Part shown: piece by piece, positions 17,147 through 28,535 of the stretch
Layout of the letters: every line of letters starts with the position of its first letter
How positions within the stretch are numbered: position 1 is the first letter of the stretch
From: Adlercreutzia shanghongiae
GTDB taxonomy: Bacteria; Actinomycetota; Coriobacteriia; Coriobacteriales; Eggerthellaceae
Assembly: GCF_035830635.1 (NCBI RefSeq)
Contig: NZ_JAYMFI010000009.1
Location: 124,001-188,000 of the forward strand
Direction of reading: 5' to 3'
DNA: 64,000 nucleotides
Translations under genes and position numbers: made by a program
The notes under the pieces: model-generated
What the model was told of the DNA's origin: nothing
The model's database searches: none
The model's input: only the letters and a program-made list of their open reading frames with translations

Positions 17147-17641
17147 ATGGCCGCAACTGCCGAGGCGGGCGTGCTTGAACGCCCGGTTAAATCAGAGAAG
17201 AAGCCGAAGACGACGCGCAAGGTGAGGCGCAAGGCCCCTGCCAAGCGAAAGACGCCCGATGCAAACGCCAAGGGCGTGCGCAACCGCGCGCTGGGCGCCC
17301 GCGGCGAGGATGCCGCCGCGCGTTTTCTCAAGCGCAACGGCTACACGATTCTCGAGCGCAATTGGACGTGCTTCGCCGGGGAGGCGGATATCATCGCCGT
17401 CGACGACGAGGCGCTTATATTCGTGGAAGTGAAGACGCGGCGCAACACCGACAAGGGACTGCCCAGCGAGGCGGTGACCCGCGCCAAACGCGAGAAGTAC
17501 GAGCGCATTGCCCTGGCTTATATCCAGGACCATTTCTTCGGCGAGGCCGTTGTGCGCTTCGATGTCATCGCGATTACCGTGCTCAGCGGCGACCGAGCCT
17601 TTCTCCGCCACCATCTGGGCGCCTACTCGGCAGGCTGCTAG
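17147..17641 (+). CDS. YraN / UPF0102 family nuclease-like protein
   Basis: A 164-residue protein. The N-terminal about 45 residues are basic and low-complexity, rich in Lys, Arg and Ala. The UPF0102 core follows (GARGEDAAARFLKRNGY, ERNWTCFAGEADIIAVD, FVEVKTRRN), a restriction-endonuclease-like fold with the GExD...EVK catalytic pattern. Its usual position is between rnhB and comM, as here. The function is unproven in general but probably concerns DNA processing. The start follows GAAGGAG. Confidence 0.9.
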   Translation: MAATAEAGVLERPVKSEKKPKTTRKVRRKAPAKRKTPDANAKGVRNRALGARGEDAAARFLKRNGYTILERNWTCFAGEADIIAVDDEALIFVEVKTRRNTDKGLPSEAVTRAKREKYERIALAYIQDHFFGEAVVRFDVIAITVLSGDRAFLRHHLGAYSAGC

Positions 17642-17644
17642 GCC

Positions 17645-19144
17645 ATGGGACGGGGACAGTGCGCCGTCATGGGCGCGGCGGTTCGCGGGGTGGACGTGGT
17701 GCCCGTGCGGGTTGAGGTGGTCGTGTCCGGCGGTCTTCCCGGCATGGCCATCGTCGGCATGCCGGACGCGGCCATCCAAGAGGCCAAGGAACGGGTGCGC
17801 GCCGCGGTGAGGGCGGCGGGGTTTTCCATGCCCGGGGAGAAGATCGTCGTGAACTTGGCGCCGAGCCATCTGCGCAAGACGGGCTCGGGCTTCGATCTTC
17901 CCATCGCGCTCGGCATCCTGGCGGCAACGGGGCAGATTGACCCGGCCTGGGTGCGCGATACGCTCTATGTGGGGGAGCTGTCCCTGGACGGGCGAGTGCG
18001 CCCGGTGACCGGAGCGCTCGCCTGCGCCATCTGCGCGCGCCGGCTCGGGCTCGACTTCGTCTGCGCTGCGGACAGCGACCCGGTACCCTTAGACGACGTG
18101 CGCCTTCTTGCCATGGACTCTCTTGAGCGTGCGGGCGTCGAGGGCGGCGCGGCGGCGGTGCTGCCGGCCCATGCCGGGCGCTCGGCTTTGAGCCTTCCGG
18201 AAGATGGGCTGGATTTCGCGGAGGTGTCGGGCCATGAGATAGCCAAGCGCGCGTTCCAGATTGCCGCTGCGGGCGGACATGGGCTGCTCATGATGGGGCC
18301 GCCGGGGTCGGGCAAGACCATGCTCGCCTCGCGCATGCCCACCATCATGCCGTCCCTCGGGCCCGACGAGATGCTGGAGGCGGCGGTGGTGCACTCGGTG
18401 GCGGCCGAGCCCATAGAGCCCCTCATTGCCGGGCGGCGCCCCTTCCGCCATCCGCACCACAGCGCGACGCTCGCGGGGCTCGTCGGGGGAGGAAGCCCTA
18501 TTAGGCCGGGAGAGATTTCCTTGGCCCATCGGGGCGTTTTGTTCTTGGACGAGCTGGCCGAGTTCAAAAGCTCGGTGCTGCAGGGCATCCGCCAGCCGCT
18601 TGAGAGCGGGGCAGTGACGCTTACGCGCGCCGACGGCAACGTGAGCTTCCCGGCGCGGTTCATGCTCGTGGCGGCCACCAACCCTTGCCCTTGCGGCTAT
18701 TACGGCGACGAGGAGCACGAGTGCACCTGCACCGTGCCGCAGATTCGCACCTACCAGAACCGCATCGGCGGCCCGCTCATCGACCGCATCGACCTGCATC
18801 TGGACGTACGGCGCATCAAGCCCTCGGAAGTGCTGGGGAACCGTTGCGGCACGGGCTCGGCGAAGCTGCGCGAGGGAGTGCTGGCCGCCCGCGCCTTCGC
18901 GGACTGGCGGCGGGCGCGCCAAAGCGAGCAGGAGCAGCAGGACTGGGCCGCCGCGCTCTCCGACGAGGCGCGCGGGTTCATGGTGGCCCAGGCCGAGCTG
19001 CACGCCATGAGCGGCAGGGCCATCTCGCGCACGGTGTCCGTGGCGCGCACCGTGGCCGATTTGGCGGAATCTGAAAGCATATCGAGCGCGCATCTTGCGG
19101 AAGCGGTCAACTTCCGCGTGCGCGATGGAATAGGAGGAAGGTAG
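17645..19144 (+). CDS. YifB / ComM family Mg-chelatase-like AAA+ ATPase
   Basis: A 499-residue AAA+ protein. The N-terminal part is a Lon-protease-like ChlI domain (GLPGMAIVGMPDAAIQEAKERV). Walker A is GPPGSGKTML near residue 218, and Walker B is VLFLDELAEF. A Cys-rich insert (NPCPCGYYGDEEHECTC) may bind metal. ComM is a branch-migration helicase acting in natural transformation in some bacteria. It starts 3 bp after yraN and is followed directly by dprA, which fits a DNA uptake and recombination cluster. Confidence 0.92.
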   Translation: MGRGQCAVMGAAVRGVDVVPVRVEVVVSGGLPGMAIVGMPDAAIQEAKERVRAAVRAAGFSMPGEKIVVNLAPSHLRKTGSGFDLPIALGILAATGQIDPAWVRDTLYVGELSLDGRVRPVTGALACAICARRLGLDFVCAADSDPVPLDDVRLLAMDSLERAGVEGGAAAVLPAHAGRSALSLPEDGLDFAEVSGHEIAKRAFQIAAAGGHGLLMMGPPGSGKTMLASRMPTIMPSLGPDEMLEAAVVHSVAAEPIEPLIAGRRPFRHPHHSATLAGLVGGGSPIRPGEISLAHRGVLFLDELAEFKSSVLQGIRQPLESGAVTLTRADGNVSFPARFMLVAATNPCPCGYYGDEEHECTCTVPQIRTYQNRIGGPLIDRIDLHLDVRRIKPSEVLGNRCGTGSAKLREGVLAARAFADWRRARQSEQEQQDWAAALSDEARGFMVAQAELHAMSGRAISRTVSVARTVADLAESESISSAHLAEAVNFRVRDGIGGR

Positions 19145-19147
19145 ACG

Positions 19148-20095
19148 ATGCCCGTGAGAGAGATGGTACTTGAAGGGGAGCGCTTCGTGATCGAGTCCGT
19201 AGACGATGTGTTTCCCGAGGCGTTGGCGAGCATTCCCCAGCCGCCCGAGCGTCTGTACGGCGTGGGGAACGTGGGGGCCTTGAAAGAGGGGCTGGCCGTG
19301 GTGGGGGCGCGCCGCGCGACGCCCTACGGGAGGGGCTGCGCCAAGCGCTTCGCCACCTTGGCCGCCGAGCGGGGCGTGACCATCATCTCCGGCGGGGCGC
19401 GCGGGTGCGACGCGGTGGCCCACGAGGCCGCGCTGGCCGTCGGTGCGCCCACGGTTGCCTTTCTCGGGGGAGGCTGCAACCAGGTGTACCCGGCGGAGAA
19501 TGCGGGGCTGTTCCAGCGCATCGTGAACGCCGGCGGGGCCGTGGTGTCCGAGCACGACTGGGACTTCCCGCCCAAGCCCTACACGTTCCGCGCCCGAAAT
19601 CGGCTCATCGCCGGACTGGCCCGCGCGATTCTGATCGCCGAGGCCGGGCTCCCTTCGGGCACGTTCTCGACGGCGGACGAGGCGCTGTTGGCCGGGCGCG
19701 AGGTATGGGTGGTGCCCGGGGCTATCACATCGGCCGCTTCCCGTGGCGCCAACCGCCTGCTGTACCAGGGCGCCGTTCCCATCGTGGACGACGACGCCTT
19801 CGCCGATGCTCTCTTCTCCGCCTTCGGGTGCCTGAAGACAGAAGAGGTCGCCCCTGATTCTGCGGACGGCGAGACGGACGAGCCCTGCCGGGGCGAGGAG
19901 GCGATGCTCGCGGCGCTTCGGGCCGAGCCTTTGGGGATGGAGGCGCTGCGCCAGCTGGCCGAGGTTCACGGTCCGCAGCGCGATGCTTTCACCTGGCTCA
20001 TGGTGTGGCTTGCCCAAGCTCAGCGCGACGGGCTCATTGCCCAGTACCCCGATGGACGCTATGGCCCGTGCCCAACGCTGAGGATGGCGGTGTAG
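19148..20095 (+). CDS. dprA: DNA processing protein DprA
   Basis: A 315-residue protein that loads RecA onto incoming single-stranded DNA. The Rossmann-like core is recognisable in VVGARRATPYG, FLGGGCNQVYPAENAGLF, FPPKPYTFRARNRLIAGLA and PSGTFSTADEAL. A C-terminal winged-helix-like stretch follows (about residues 255-315). The usual GIDxxAH signature reads GCDAVAH. ATG 19148 lies 3 bp after the ComM-like gene and follows GGAGGAAGG. Confidence 0.93.
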   Translation: MPVREMVLEGERFVIESVDDVFPEALASIPQPPERLYGVGNVGALKEGLAVVGARRATPYGRGCAKRFATLAAERGVTIISGGARGCDAVAHEAALAVGAPTVAFLGGGCNQVYPAENAGLFQRIVNAGGAVVSEHDWDFPPKPYTFRARNRLIAGLARAILIAEAGLPSGTFSTADEALLAGREVWVVPGAITSAASRGANRLLYQGAVPIVDDDAFADALFSAFGCLKTEEVAPDSADGETDEPCRGEEAMLAALRAEPLGMEALRQLAEVHGPQRDAFTWLMVWLAQAQRDGLIAQYPDGRYGPCPTLRMAV

Positions 20096-20192
20096 GCCGT
20101 GGGTGCCGTAATGGGCGCCGCGGGCGCGGCTTGGGGCTCCAAGGCGGAATTGACGGGCGTGTCGCTGCCGTTGTTTGGTATTCTTTTGAGCT

Positions 20193-21557
20193 ATGAACAA
20201 TACCGTAACCATAGTGGGCGCAGGACTTGCGGGCAGCGAGGCGGCGCTGGACCTCGCGGCGCGGGGCATCGCCGTGCGCCTGATAGAGATGCGACCGGAC
20301 CATCCGACCGCCGTGCACCATACCGGGGACGCGGCCGAACTCGTCTGCTCCAACTCGCTCAAGAGCACCAAGCCGGACAGCGCGGCGGGACTTCTGAAGG
20401 AGGAGCTCTCGGTGCTGGGCTCTCCGCTCATCGAGGCGGCGAAGCGCCATTCGGTGGCCGCCGGCGGGGCGCTGGCGGTGGACCGGGTGCGGTTCGCCCG
20501 GGATGTGACGGCCCAGATCCAGGCCCATCCCCTGATCGCGCTGGAGCGCCGCGAAGCGACGGACGTTGCGAGCCTGGCCGACGGGTCCGACGCCATCGTG
20601 CTGGCGAGCGGCCCGCTCACCTCCGACGCGCTCTCGTCATCGCTTATGGCCCTGACGGGGCGCGATGCCCTGGCCTTCTACGACGCAGCGGCACCCGTGG
20701 TGATGGCGGACTCCATCGACTACGAGAAAGTGTTCCGCCAGAGCCGCTACGAGGATGCCGCGTCCGGCGGCGACTATCTGAACGCCCCGTTTGCCAAGGA
20801 AGAGTACGAGGCCTTTATCGAGGCGCTGCTGGGAGCCGAGCGCGTCATCGCCAAGGACTTCGAGACCCGCGAGCTGTTCCAGGCCTGCCAGCCCATCGAG
20901 GAGATCGCCCGGGCCGGCCGCGACGCGCCGCGCTTCGGCACGTTGAAGCCGGTGGGCCTCACCGACCCGCGCACGGGCCGTCGCCCCTGGGCGGCGCTGC
21001 AGCTGCGCGCCGAAGACGCCCATGGCGCCAGCTACAACCTCGTGGGGTTCCAGACAAACCTCACCTTCCCCGAGCAGCGCCGCGTGTTCCGCATGATCCC
21101 CGGTCTCGAAGAGGCCGAGTTCGCCCGCTACGGCGTCATGCACCGCAACACGTTCATCGACGCCCCGCAGCTGCTCGACGCCGGCAACCGACTTGCCACG
21201 CCCCAGGCTGAGGAGGTCGGCGTGCCCGTTTACGTGGTGGGCCAGCTGGCCGGCACCGAGGGCTACTGCGAGGCCATTCGCAGCGGCCTTCACGGGGCTT
21301 TGGCCGTTGCGGCCGACCTTAAGGGCATCGCGCTGCCGCCCCTTCCGACGGAGACGGTCTACGGGGCCCTTCTGGCCTATGCCACGGACCCGGCCACCGA
21401 GGACTACCAGCCCATGCACGTGAACTTCGGACTCATGGCGCCGCTCGACCCGCCGGTGCGCAACAAGCGCGCCCGCTACCAGGCCTACGCCGACCGTGCT
21501 AACGCGGCGCTGGCGGAATACCGCGCGGCCCTCGCCGAGGCGGGCCTTCTCCCATGA
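20193..21557 (+). CDS. trmFO: Methylenetetrahydrofolate-tRNA-(uracil-5-)-methyltransferase TrmFO
   Basis: A 454-residue FAD- and folate-dependent enzyme that makes m5U54 in tRNA. An N-terminal dinucleotide-binding fold (VTIVGAGLAGSEAALDL) is followed by CSNSLKSTKPDSAAGLLKEE and AGQLAGTEGYCEAIRSGLHG, both typical of TrmFO rather than GidA. The length is normal. Its stop overlaps the start of the recombinase gene by 4 bp, a linkage also seen in other Gram-positives. The start is ATG 20193 with a weak Shine-Dalgarno sequence. Confidence 0.95.
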   Translation: MNNTVTIVGAGLAGSEAALDLAARGIAVRLIEMRPDHPTAVHHTGDAAELVCSNSLKSTKPDSAAGLLKEELSVLGSPLIEAAKRHSVAAGGALAVDRVRFARDVTAQIQAHPLIALERREATDVASLADGSDAIVLASGPLTSDALSSSLMALTGRDALAFYDAAAPVVMADSIDYEKVFRQSRYEDAASGGDYLNAPFAKEEYEAFIEALLGAERVIAKDFETRELFQACQPIEEIARAGRDAPRFGTLKPVGLTDPRTGRRPWAALQLRAEDAHGASYNLVGFQTNLTFPEQRRVFRMIPGLEEAEFARYGVMHRNTFIDAPQLLDAGNRLATPQAEEVGVPVYVVGQLAGTEGYCEAIRSGLHGALAVAADLKGIALPPLPTETVYGALLAYATDPATEDYQPMHVNFGLMAPLDPPVRNKRARYQAYADRANAALAEYRAALAEAGLLP

Positions 21558-22516
21558 CGGGCGAGGGGCGCGCGGGCGCCGAGGACGAACTGCGGGAGCT
21601 GCCCGGCGGCGAGGCCGTCGAGCGGTTCTGCGGGCACCTTGTCGTAGAGCGCGGCGCGTCGGCCCATACCGTGCGTGCCTACCGGGACGACCTTGCGGCC
21701 TACCTGCGCTGGGCCAAGCGGGCCGGGGTGAGCCCGCTTAAGGCAACCTATCGCCAGCTGCGCCGCTACCTGGCGGAGCTCGACCGGGCCCGCTACGCCC
21801 GCACCACCATCAAGCGCCACATGTCGTCGCTGCGCTCGTTTTTCCGCTGGGCTAACAAGACGGGGCTCACGAGCAACGACCCGGCCAGCGTCCTGCAGGC
21901 CCCCAAAGCCGACCGGCGCCTTCCCAAGACGGTGGCGGTGGACGACACGAGGCGGCTTTTGGCGGTCTACGGGCCGACCGACGCCGAGGGAAACCCGCGC
22001 GAGCAGACGCCGGCCGAGATGCGCGATGCGGCCCTGCTGGAGTTTCTGTTCTCCTGCGGCGCCCGCGTGTCCGAGGCCTCGGGCCTGCTCGTCGCGTGGG
22101 TGAACTTTCCCGAGCGCGAGGTGAAGGTGTTCGGCAAGCGCGCCAAGGAGCGCATCGTTCCCCTGAGCCGCCAGGGGGCTCTCGCCATGCGCCGCTATTT
22201 GGACGAGGCGCGCCCGGAGCTGCTCGGCGACAAGCAGAGCGACTACTTCTTCGTGAGCAACCGGGGCAACCAGATGAAGCCCGACGGCATCCGCAAGATG
22301 TTCAAGCGGGCGCTGGCCGCCGCCGGCCTCGACGAGTCGCTCTCGCCCCATGCCCTGCGCCATTCGTTTGCCACCGACCTTCTGGAGGGCGGCGCCGACC
22401 TGCGCAGCGTCCAGGACATGCTGGGGCACGCGAGTCTCTCCACCACGCAGATCTACACCCATGTCTCCCCGGACCGCTTGAAGAAGATTCACGGGCTGGC
22501 CCACCCCCGCGCTTGA
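21554..22516 (+). CDS. Tyrosine recombinase XerC/XerD-like
   Basis: A 320-residue site-specific recombinase. The N-terminal SAM-like core-binding domain (about residues 20-110) is followed by the catalytic domain. The catalytic residues visible are Arg in SCGARVSEASGL, the HALRHSFAT box, HASLSTTQIYTHV with the final His, and the nucleophile Tyr in IYTHV. Chromosome dimer resolution at dif is the expected task. The 4-bp overlap with trmFO and the housekeeping neighbourhood favour Xer over a phage integrase. Which of XerC or XerD cannot be decided here. Confidence 0.92.
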   Translation: MTGEGRAGAEDELRELPGGEAVERFCGHLVVERGASAHTVRAYRDDLAAYLRWAKRAGVSPLKATYRQLRRYLAELDRARYARTTIKRHMSSLRSFFRWANKTGLTSNDPASVLQAPKADRRLPKTVAVDDTRRLLAVYGPTDAEGNPREQTPAEMRDAALLEFLFSCGARVSEASGLLVAWVNFPEREVKVFGKRAKERIVPLSRQGALAMRRYLDEARPELLGDKQSDYFFVSNRGNQMKPDGIRKMFKRALAAAGLDESLSPHALRHSFATDLLEGGADLRSVQDMLGHASLSTTQIYTHVSPDRLKKIHGLAHPRA

Positions 22517-22746
22517 GAAGGGCGGATGACGTCAGCCCCTAGCGAGAGGCGGGAGTGGGGCGGAAAGGGCGCCGGGCGCTGGTGTGTTACAGGTGGTGAA
22601 CGGGGGCGTTGCGCTCGGGAATCGAGATGATTTCGCGGCTTCAACCAATGCCACTTGCGGGGACTTCTCGCTCTTTTCTGTGAAAGAATCATCATGAAGA
22701 TTCAGAGGGGACGTCGAAGAGACGGGCCGCGCGGAAGGGAGGAGTC

Positions 22747-22845
22747 ATGAGCCGCAAGAAAGCGAAGATGCTGTTTTGGGCGGCGCTCGTCGTGCTCGCC
22801 TACATTCCCTACCTCATGCAGTCCGCCAGCCACGTCATCATGTAG
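22747..22845 (+). CDS. Small membrane protein, 32 residues, function unknown
   Basis: A short frame with a good Shine-Dalgarno sequence (GGGAGGAG, about 4 bp from ATG). The product has a basic N-terminus (MSRKKAKM) and one hydrophobic helix (about residues 9-25). A hairpin with a short T-rich tail follows, so the unit looks complete. The 230 bp upstream (22517-22746) show no other gene. It could be a regulatory small membrane peptide or an uncharacterised conserved miniprotein; the call rests on signals, not on homology. Confidence 0.5.
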   Translation: MSRKKAKMLFWAALVVLAYIPYLMQSASHVIM

Positions 22846-22875
22846 CTGTTCCGGCTTGAAGCGGAATCCCCTTCA

Positions 22876-22910
22876 GGAGCCCTCGTGAGAGAGAGAGAGA
22901 GGGTTCCTTT
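22876..22910 (+). terminator. Possible terminator after the small membrane protein
   Basis: GGAGCCCTC (22876-22884) pairs with GAGGGTTCC (22899-22907) with one G-T pair, then TTTCTC. A (GA)7 tract at 22887-22900 forms the loop. Confidence 0.45.
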
Positions 22911-23120
22911 CTCGTTGCGGCACCGGCGGCAGCTTCGGGCCGGCGGGTGGCGATCTCTGCCTGCGGCCCGAGCGGCTTGCGGAGCCGTTTTGTCGCCGAA
23001 TGGAAAACTTCCCGTAACCTCTTGAATTCCCTTTGAGCGGGGTTCATACTGCTCGCACTCTTTCGGGATTTCCGTTTCCGGAAGACGCGGCTGGCAACTC
23101 TCGTTCAAGCGGAGGAAAGG

Positions 23121-24467
23121 ATGCACAAAGAGGAGCTCACCAACGGGCAGTCACTGCGCGGTTTCGCTCTGGCCACCATCGCGTTCATGGCCATTTTCGC
23201 TGCAACGGCGGTACCGATTCCGCTGTATGCGGACTACCAGGTCGCCATCGGGCTCACTACGGCGGATATCTCGAACACGATGTTCACCTATCTCACCGGC
23301 GTGGCGCTCACGCTCCTTTTTGCCGGACGCGTCTCCGATGCCTTCGGGCGCACTCCCGTAACGAGCCTCACGCTCATGCTCGCCATCCTCGGCTGCATCA
23401 TGTTCATGATGGCCGACAGCGGCGCATCCGTGCTCGCCGCCCGCTTCGTCCAGGGCCTCTCCGCCGGGTTCGGCATGAGCGCTGTTTCGGCCCTTGTCAT
23501 CGACTGCGTGGGAGATCGGCACTTGAGCTGGGGCTCCACGGTGGCCAGCTGCGGCTCTATGGTGGGCATCATGGTCGGCTCGGTGGGCGTGGGCGTGCTC
23601 TACGACATCGTGCCCAACCTCACCGTCATCTACGGCGTCATGATCGCCATCCTCGCCGTGTGCCTGTTTCTCATGCCCGTGGTGCACGAGCCCCTCGACC
23701 AGACGCTGTCGCTGCGCGCCGTCATGCGCGTGCGCATCTACATCCCCTCCGACAATCGCCGCCTGTTCGCGGTGGTGTGCGTGTGCTATCTGGGAACGTG
23801 GCTCGTGAGCAACTTCTACCAGTCCTTCGCCGCCCCTATCGCCTACCAGTGCTTCGGCGAGACCTCGCCTATGGCCGGCTCCCTCATCTTGGCGGCCATC
23901 ATGGCCCCCTCGATGCTCGGCGGTCCGCTCGTCCAGCGCTTCGAGCCCAAGGCCACGCTGGCCGTGTCCATGGTTGCCGTAACGGTTGCCACGGCCCTCA
24001 TGGCGCTTTCCATCCTCGCAGGCAACGAGCTTTTGTTCATGGCCGACTGCGCCCTTTTCAGCCTCGCCATGGGCGTGGCCGTATCGGTGTCGCTGCGCCT
24101 GCTGCTTCTGCGCGTGAGCGTCCTGCGCGTTTCGGCCATCCTCGCCTCGGTGAACCTCGTGGCCTACGCCGGCTCGGCGCTGACGGGCGTCCTGAGCGGC
24201 TGGCTGCTGAGGACCTTCTCCTATGTCGTGGTCTTTTTGGTCATGGCCGCGGTGCTCATGGCCGCGAGCGCGTTCGTGGCGACCTGCCTGCGGGCGCCCA
24301 GCGAGAAGAAGAAAGACGCGCGCCTCACGCTGTCCCGCTTCCACAAGATGAAGAAGGAGGCGCCCGTGAAGGCGACGAAGGCGGGAAGTGCCGCAGCCCG
24401 TCAGGGCGCGAGCGCACCGGCGCCGGAGACGGCGCTGGAAGAGGCCCCTGCGCCCCTGCTCTCCTAA
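23121..24467 (+). CDS. MFS transporter, substrate unknown
   Basis: A 448-residue major facilitator with about twelve membrane helices. The cytoplasmic loop 2-3 motif appears as GRVSDAFGRTPV, close to the consensus GxxxDRxGR. The C-terminal about 60 residues are basic then Ala/Pro-rich (KKEAPVKATKAGS) and probably cytoplasmic. The start follows AGGAGG at about 5 bp. It stands alone between the small membrane protein and uvrA; drug or metabolite efflux is a general possibility only. Confidence 0.9.
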   Translation: MHKEELTNGQSLRGFALATIAFMAIFAATAVPIPLYADYQVAIGLTTADISNTMFTYLTGVALTLLFAGRVSDAFGRTPVTSLTLMLAILGCIMFMMADSGASVLAARFVQGLSAGFGMSAVSALVIDCVGDRHLSWGSTVASCGSMVGIMVGSVGVGVLYDIVPNLTVIYGVMIAILAVCLFLMPVVHEPLDQTLSLRAVMRVRIYIPSDNRRLFAVVCVCYLGTWLVSNFYQSFAAPIAYQCFGETSPMAGSLILAAIMAPSMLGGPLVQRFEPKATLAVSMVAVTVATALMALSILAGNELLFMADCALFSLAMGVAVSVSLRLLLLRVSVLRVSAILASVNLVAYAGSALTGVLSGWLLRTFSYVVVFLVMAAVLMAASAFVATCLRAPSEKKKDARLTLSRFHKMKKEAPVKATKAGSAAARQGASAPAPETALEEAPAPLLS

Positions 24468-24516
24468 GGGCGTGCTCACATTACCTCAGCGCTCATCTAT
24501 GGGGACTCCGTGAACG

Positions 24517-24530
24517 CGAACAGAAGTTCC
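24517..24530 (+). promoter_or_regulatory. LexA-type SOS box upstream of uvrA
   Basis: CGAAC-AGAA-GTTCC fits the Gram-positive SOS box pattern (CGAAC-N4-GTT). It lies 118 bp before uvrA and about 30 bp before a possible -10 TAGAAT (24563-24568). A second box of the same form precedes the Y-family polymerase gene. Confidence 0.7.
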
Positions 24531-24647
24531 CTAAAAGTCTAGCGCCCCGGTCGGCGAATCGGTAGAATACCCAGGCGAAACAAGAAACCAGCGACGGGCA
24601 GCCGCAAAGGCGCCCGTTGCTTCACGTCTGCGAAGGATTCACACCCT

Positions 24648-27569
<2,922 letters not shown>

Positions 27570-27599
27570 CTCCCTTTAAGCAATCGTCACAGATATGGA

Positions 27600-27638
27600 A
27601 CCGAAGCCCTGCCGCATAAGCTGCGGCAGGGCTTCGGT
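27600..27638 (+). terminator. Perfect 17-bp hairpin between uvrA and the next gene
   Basis: The arms 27600-27616 and 27622-27638 are exact reverse complements with a 5-base loop. No T-run follows; instead a TATAAT begins at the last base of the right arm. It may end uvrA transcription or act on the downstream promoter. Confidence 0.6.
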
Positions 27639-27643
27639 ATAAT
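27638..27643 (+). promoter_or_regulatory. -10 box TATAAT giving a probably leaderless transcript
   Basis: A consensus TATAAT lies 7 bp before ATG 27651, so transcription should start at or within a base or two of the start codon. No Shine-Dalgarno could lie in the transcript. The -35 region falls inside the hairpin and is not consensus. Confidence 0.6.
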
Positions 27644-27650
27644 CTGGGGT

Positions 27651-28382
27651 ATGAAGAAGCGCACTCGCGAAAAAGTTGCCCTGCTCGTATTCGCCCTGCT
27701 CGTCGTTCTCGGCGGCAGCGTCCTTTTGCGCTATTTCGAAACCGGCCGCTCCTTCAACATGGCCGCCACGGTCGTGGACGACGCCTTCGGGCAGATGTCC
27801 GGCTACTCGGCCATCGTCTTCGACGGCACCTACGATGTGCTGGACGCCCTGCGGCCCACCAAGCTCCCCTCGGTGGACGGCGGCGAGTCCGCGCGCCCCG
27901 AGAGCCTCGGCGAGATGGTCGCCGGTGAGCTCTCGAAGCTGCCGCTCTCCATGCGCGAGCGGCCCGTGTACGCATCGGATGTGCGCTCGTTCTACGAGGA
28001 GAAGGGCGCCGGCGTGCTCACGCTGAACCTCGACGACCTCTCTCGCTACGAGAAGCCGCGCATCCTCATGGCGGGCAATCGCCGCATCGGGGTGGTGGCT
28101 GTGGACTACTACGCTTCGACCCGCCAGCTTCTGGCCCTGCGCGAGGAGATGGAGGATGCCGGCGCCGAGTCGCTTGTCTGCCTGGTTCCGCGCCTGTCGT
28201 GCCTCGCCTCGGTGGAGGGCTTCAACGTGGTCATCGTCACCGACGACGACCAGTCCGAGCCCGGCAAGGGAGAAGGGGAGGGTGCCGCCCATATCATGTA
28301 CGCGCCGGAGCGCGAGCAGGTGGGCGTGGTGCTGCTCACCGCCCTGAACGTTCCCTCCTCCAAGGTGTACGCCTCGCTCTAG
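27651..28382 (+). CDS. Membrane-anchored protein of unknown function
   Basis: A 243-residue protein. Basic residues (MKKRTREK) precede one N-terminal membrane helix (about 9-25), and the rest is a soluble, probably extracytoplasmic domain. I recognise no catalytic motif; the pattern of beta-strands and acidic loops (VVIVTDDDQSEPGKGEGEG) is not diagnostic. A consensus -10 box almost touches the start codon, so translation is probably leaderless. It lies between uvrA and gdhA, both of which have their own promoters, so it is a single-gene unit. Confidence 0.75.
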   Translation: MKKRTREKVALLVFALLVVLGGSVLLRYFETGRSFNMAATVVDDAFGQMSGYSAIVFDGTYDVLDALRPTKLPSVDGGESARPESLGEMVAGELSKLPLSMRERPVYASDVRSFYEEKGAGVLTLNLDDLSRYEKPRILMAGNRRIGVVAVDYYASTRQLLALREEMEDAGAESLVCLVPRLSCLASVEGFNVVIVTDDDQSEPGKGEGEGAAHIMYAPEREQVGVVLLTALNVPSSKVYASL

Positions 28383-28467
28383 CTGCCGTTGGCCGCCGGC
28401 GAGCGCCCTGTGTTTCGGGCTTTGTTTCGGCTCAGTTAATTAGTCATCGTTTGAAAAATCTCCGTCC

Positions 28468-28473
28468 TATAAT
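28468..28473 (+). promoter_or_regulatory. Probable -10 box of gdhA
   Basis: A consensus TATAAT lies 62 bp before the gdhA start. No clear -35 is seen at 17 bp, so an activator may be needed. Confidence 0.45.
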
Positions 28474-28535
28474 GCGCCCTAAAGGCGGAGGCGCGCTGCG
28501 CCGTCGCGAACCCTTACCGCATACAGGAGGTTCCC

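Noticed and set aside
18089..20620. An 843-codon minus-strand frame opposite comM-like and dprA genes
   Set aside because: Antisense to two clear protein families; composition is artefactual and there is no start signal.
21554..22516. The tyrosine recombinase as a phage or island integrase
   Set aside because: It overlaps trmFO in a housekeeping cluster, has Xer length and no adjacent tRNA attachment site, excisionase or phage genes.
22887..22901. A (GA)7 simple repeat as a phase-variation tract
   Set aside because: It lies outside any convincing coding frame and forms the loop of a possible terminator hairpin.
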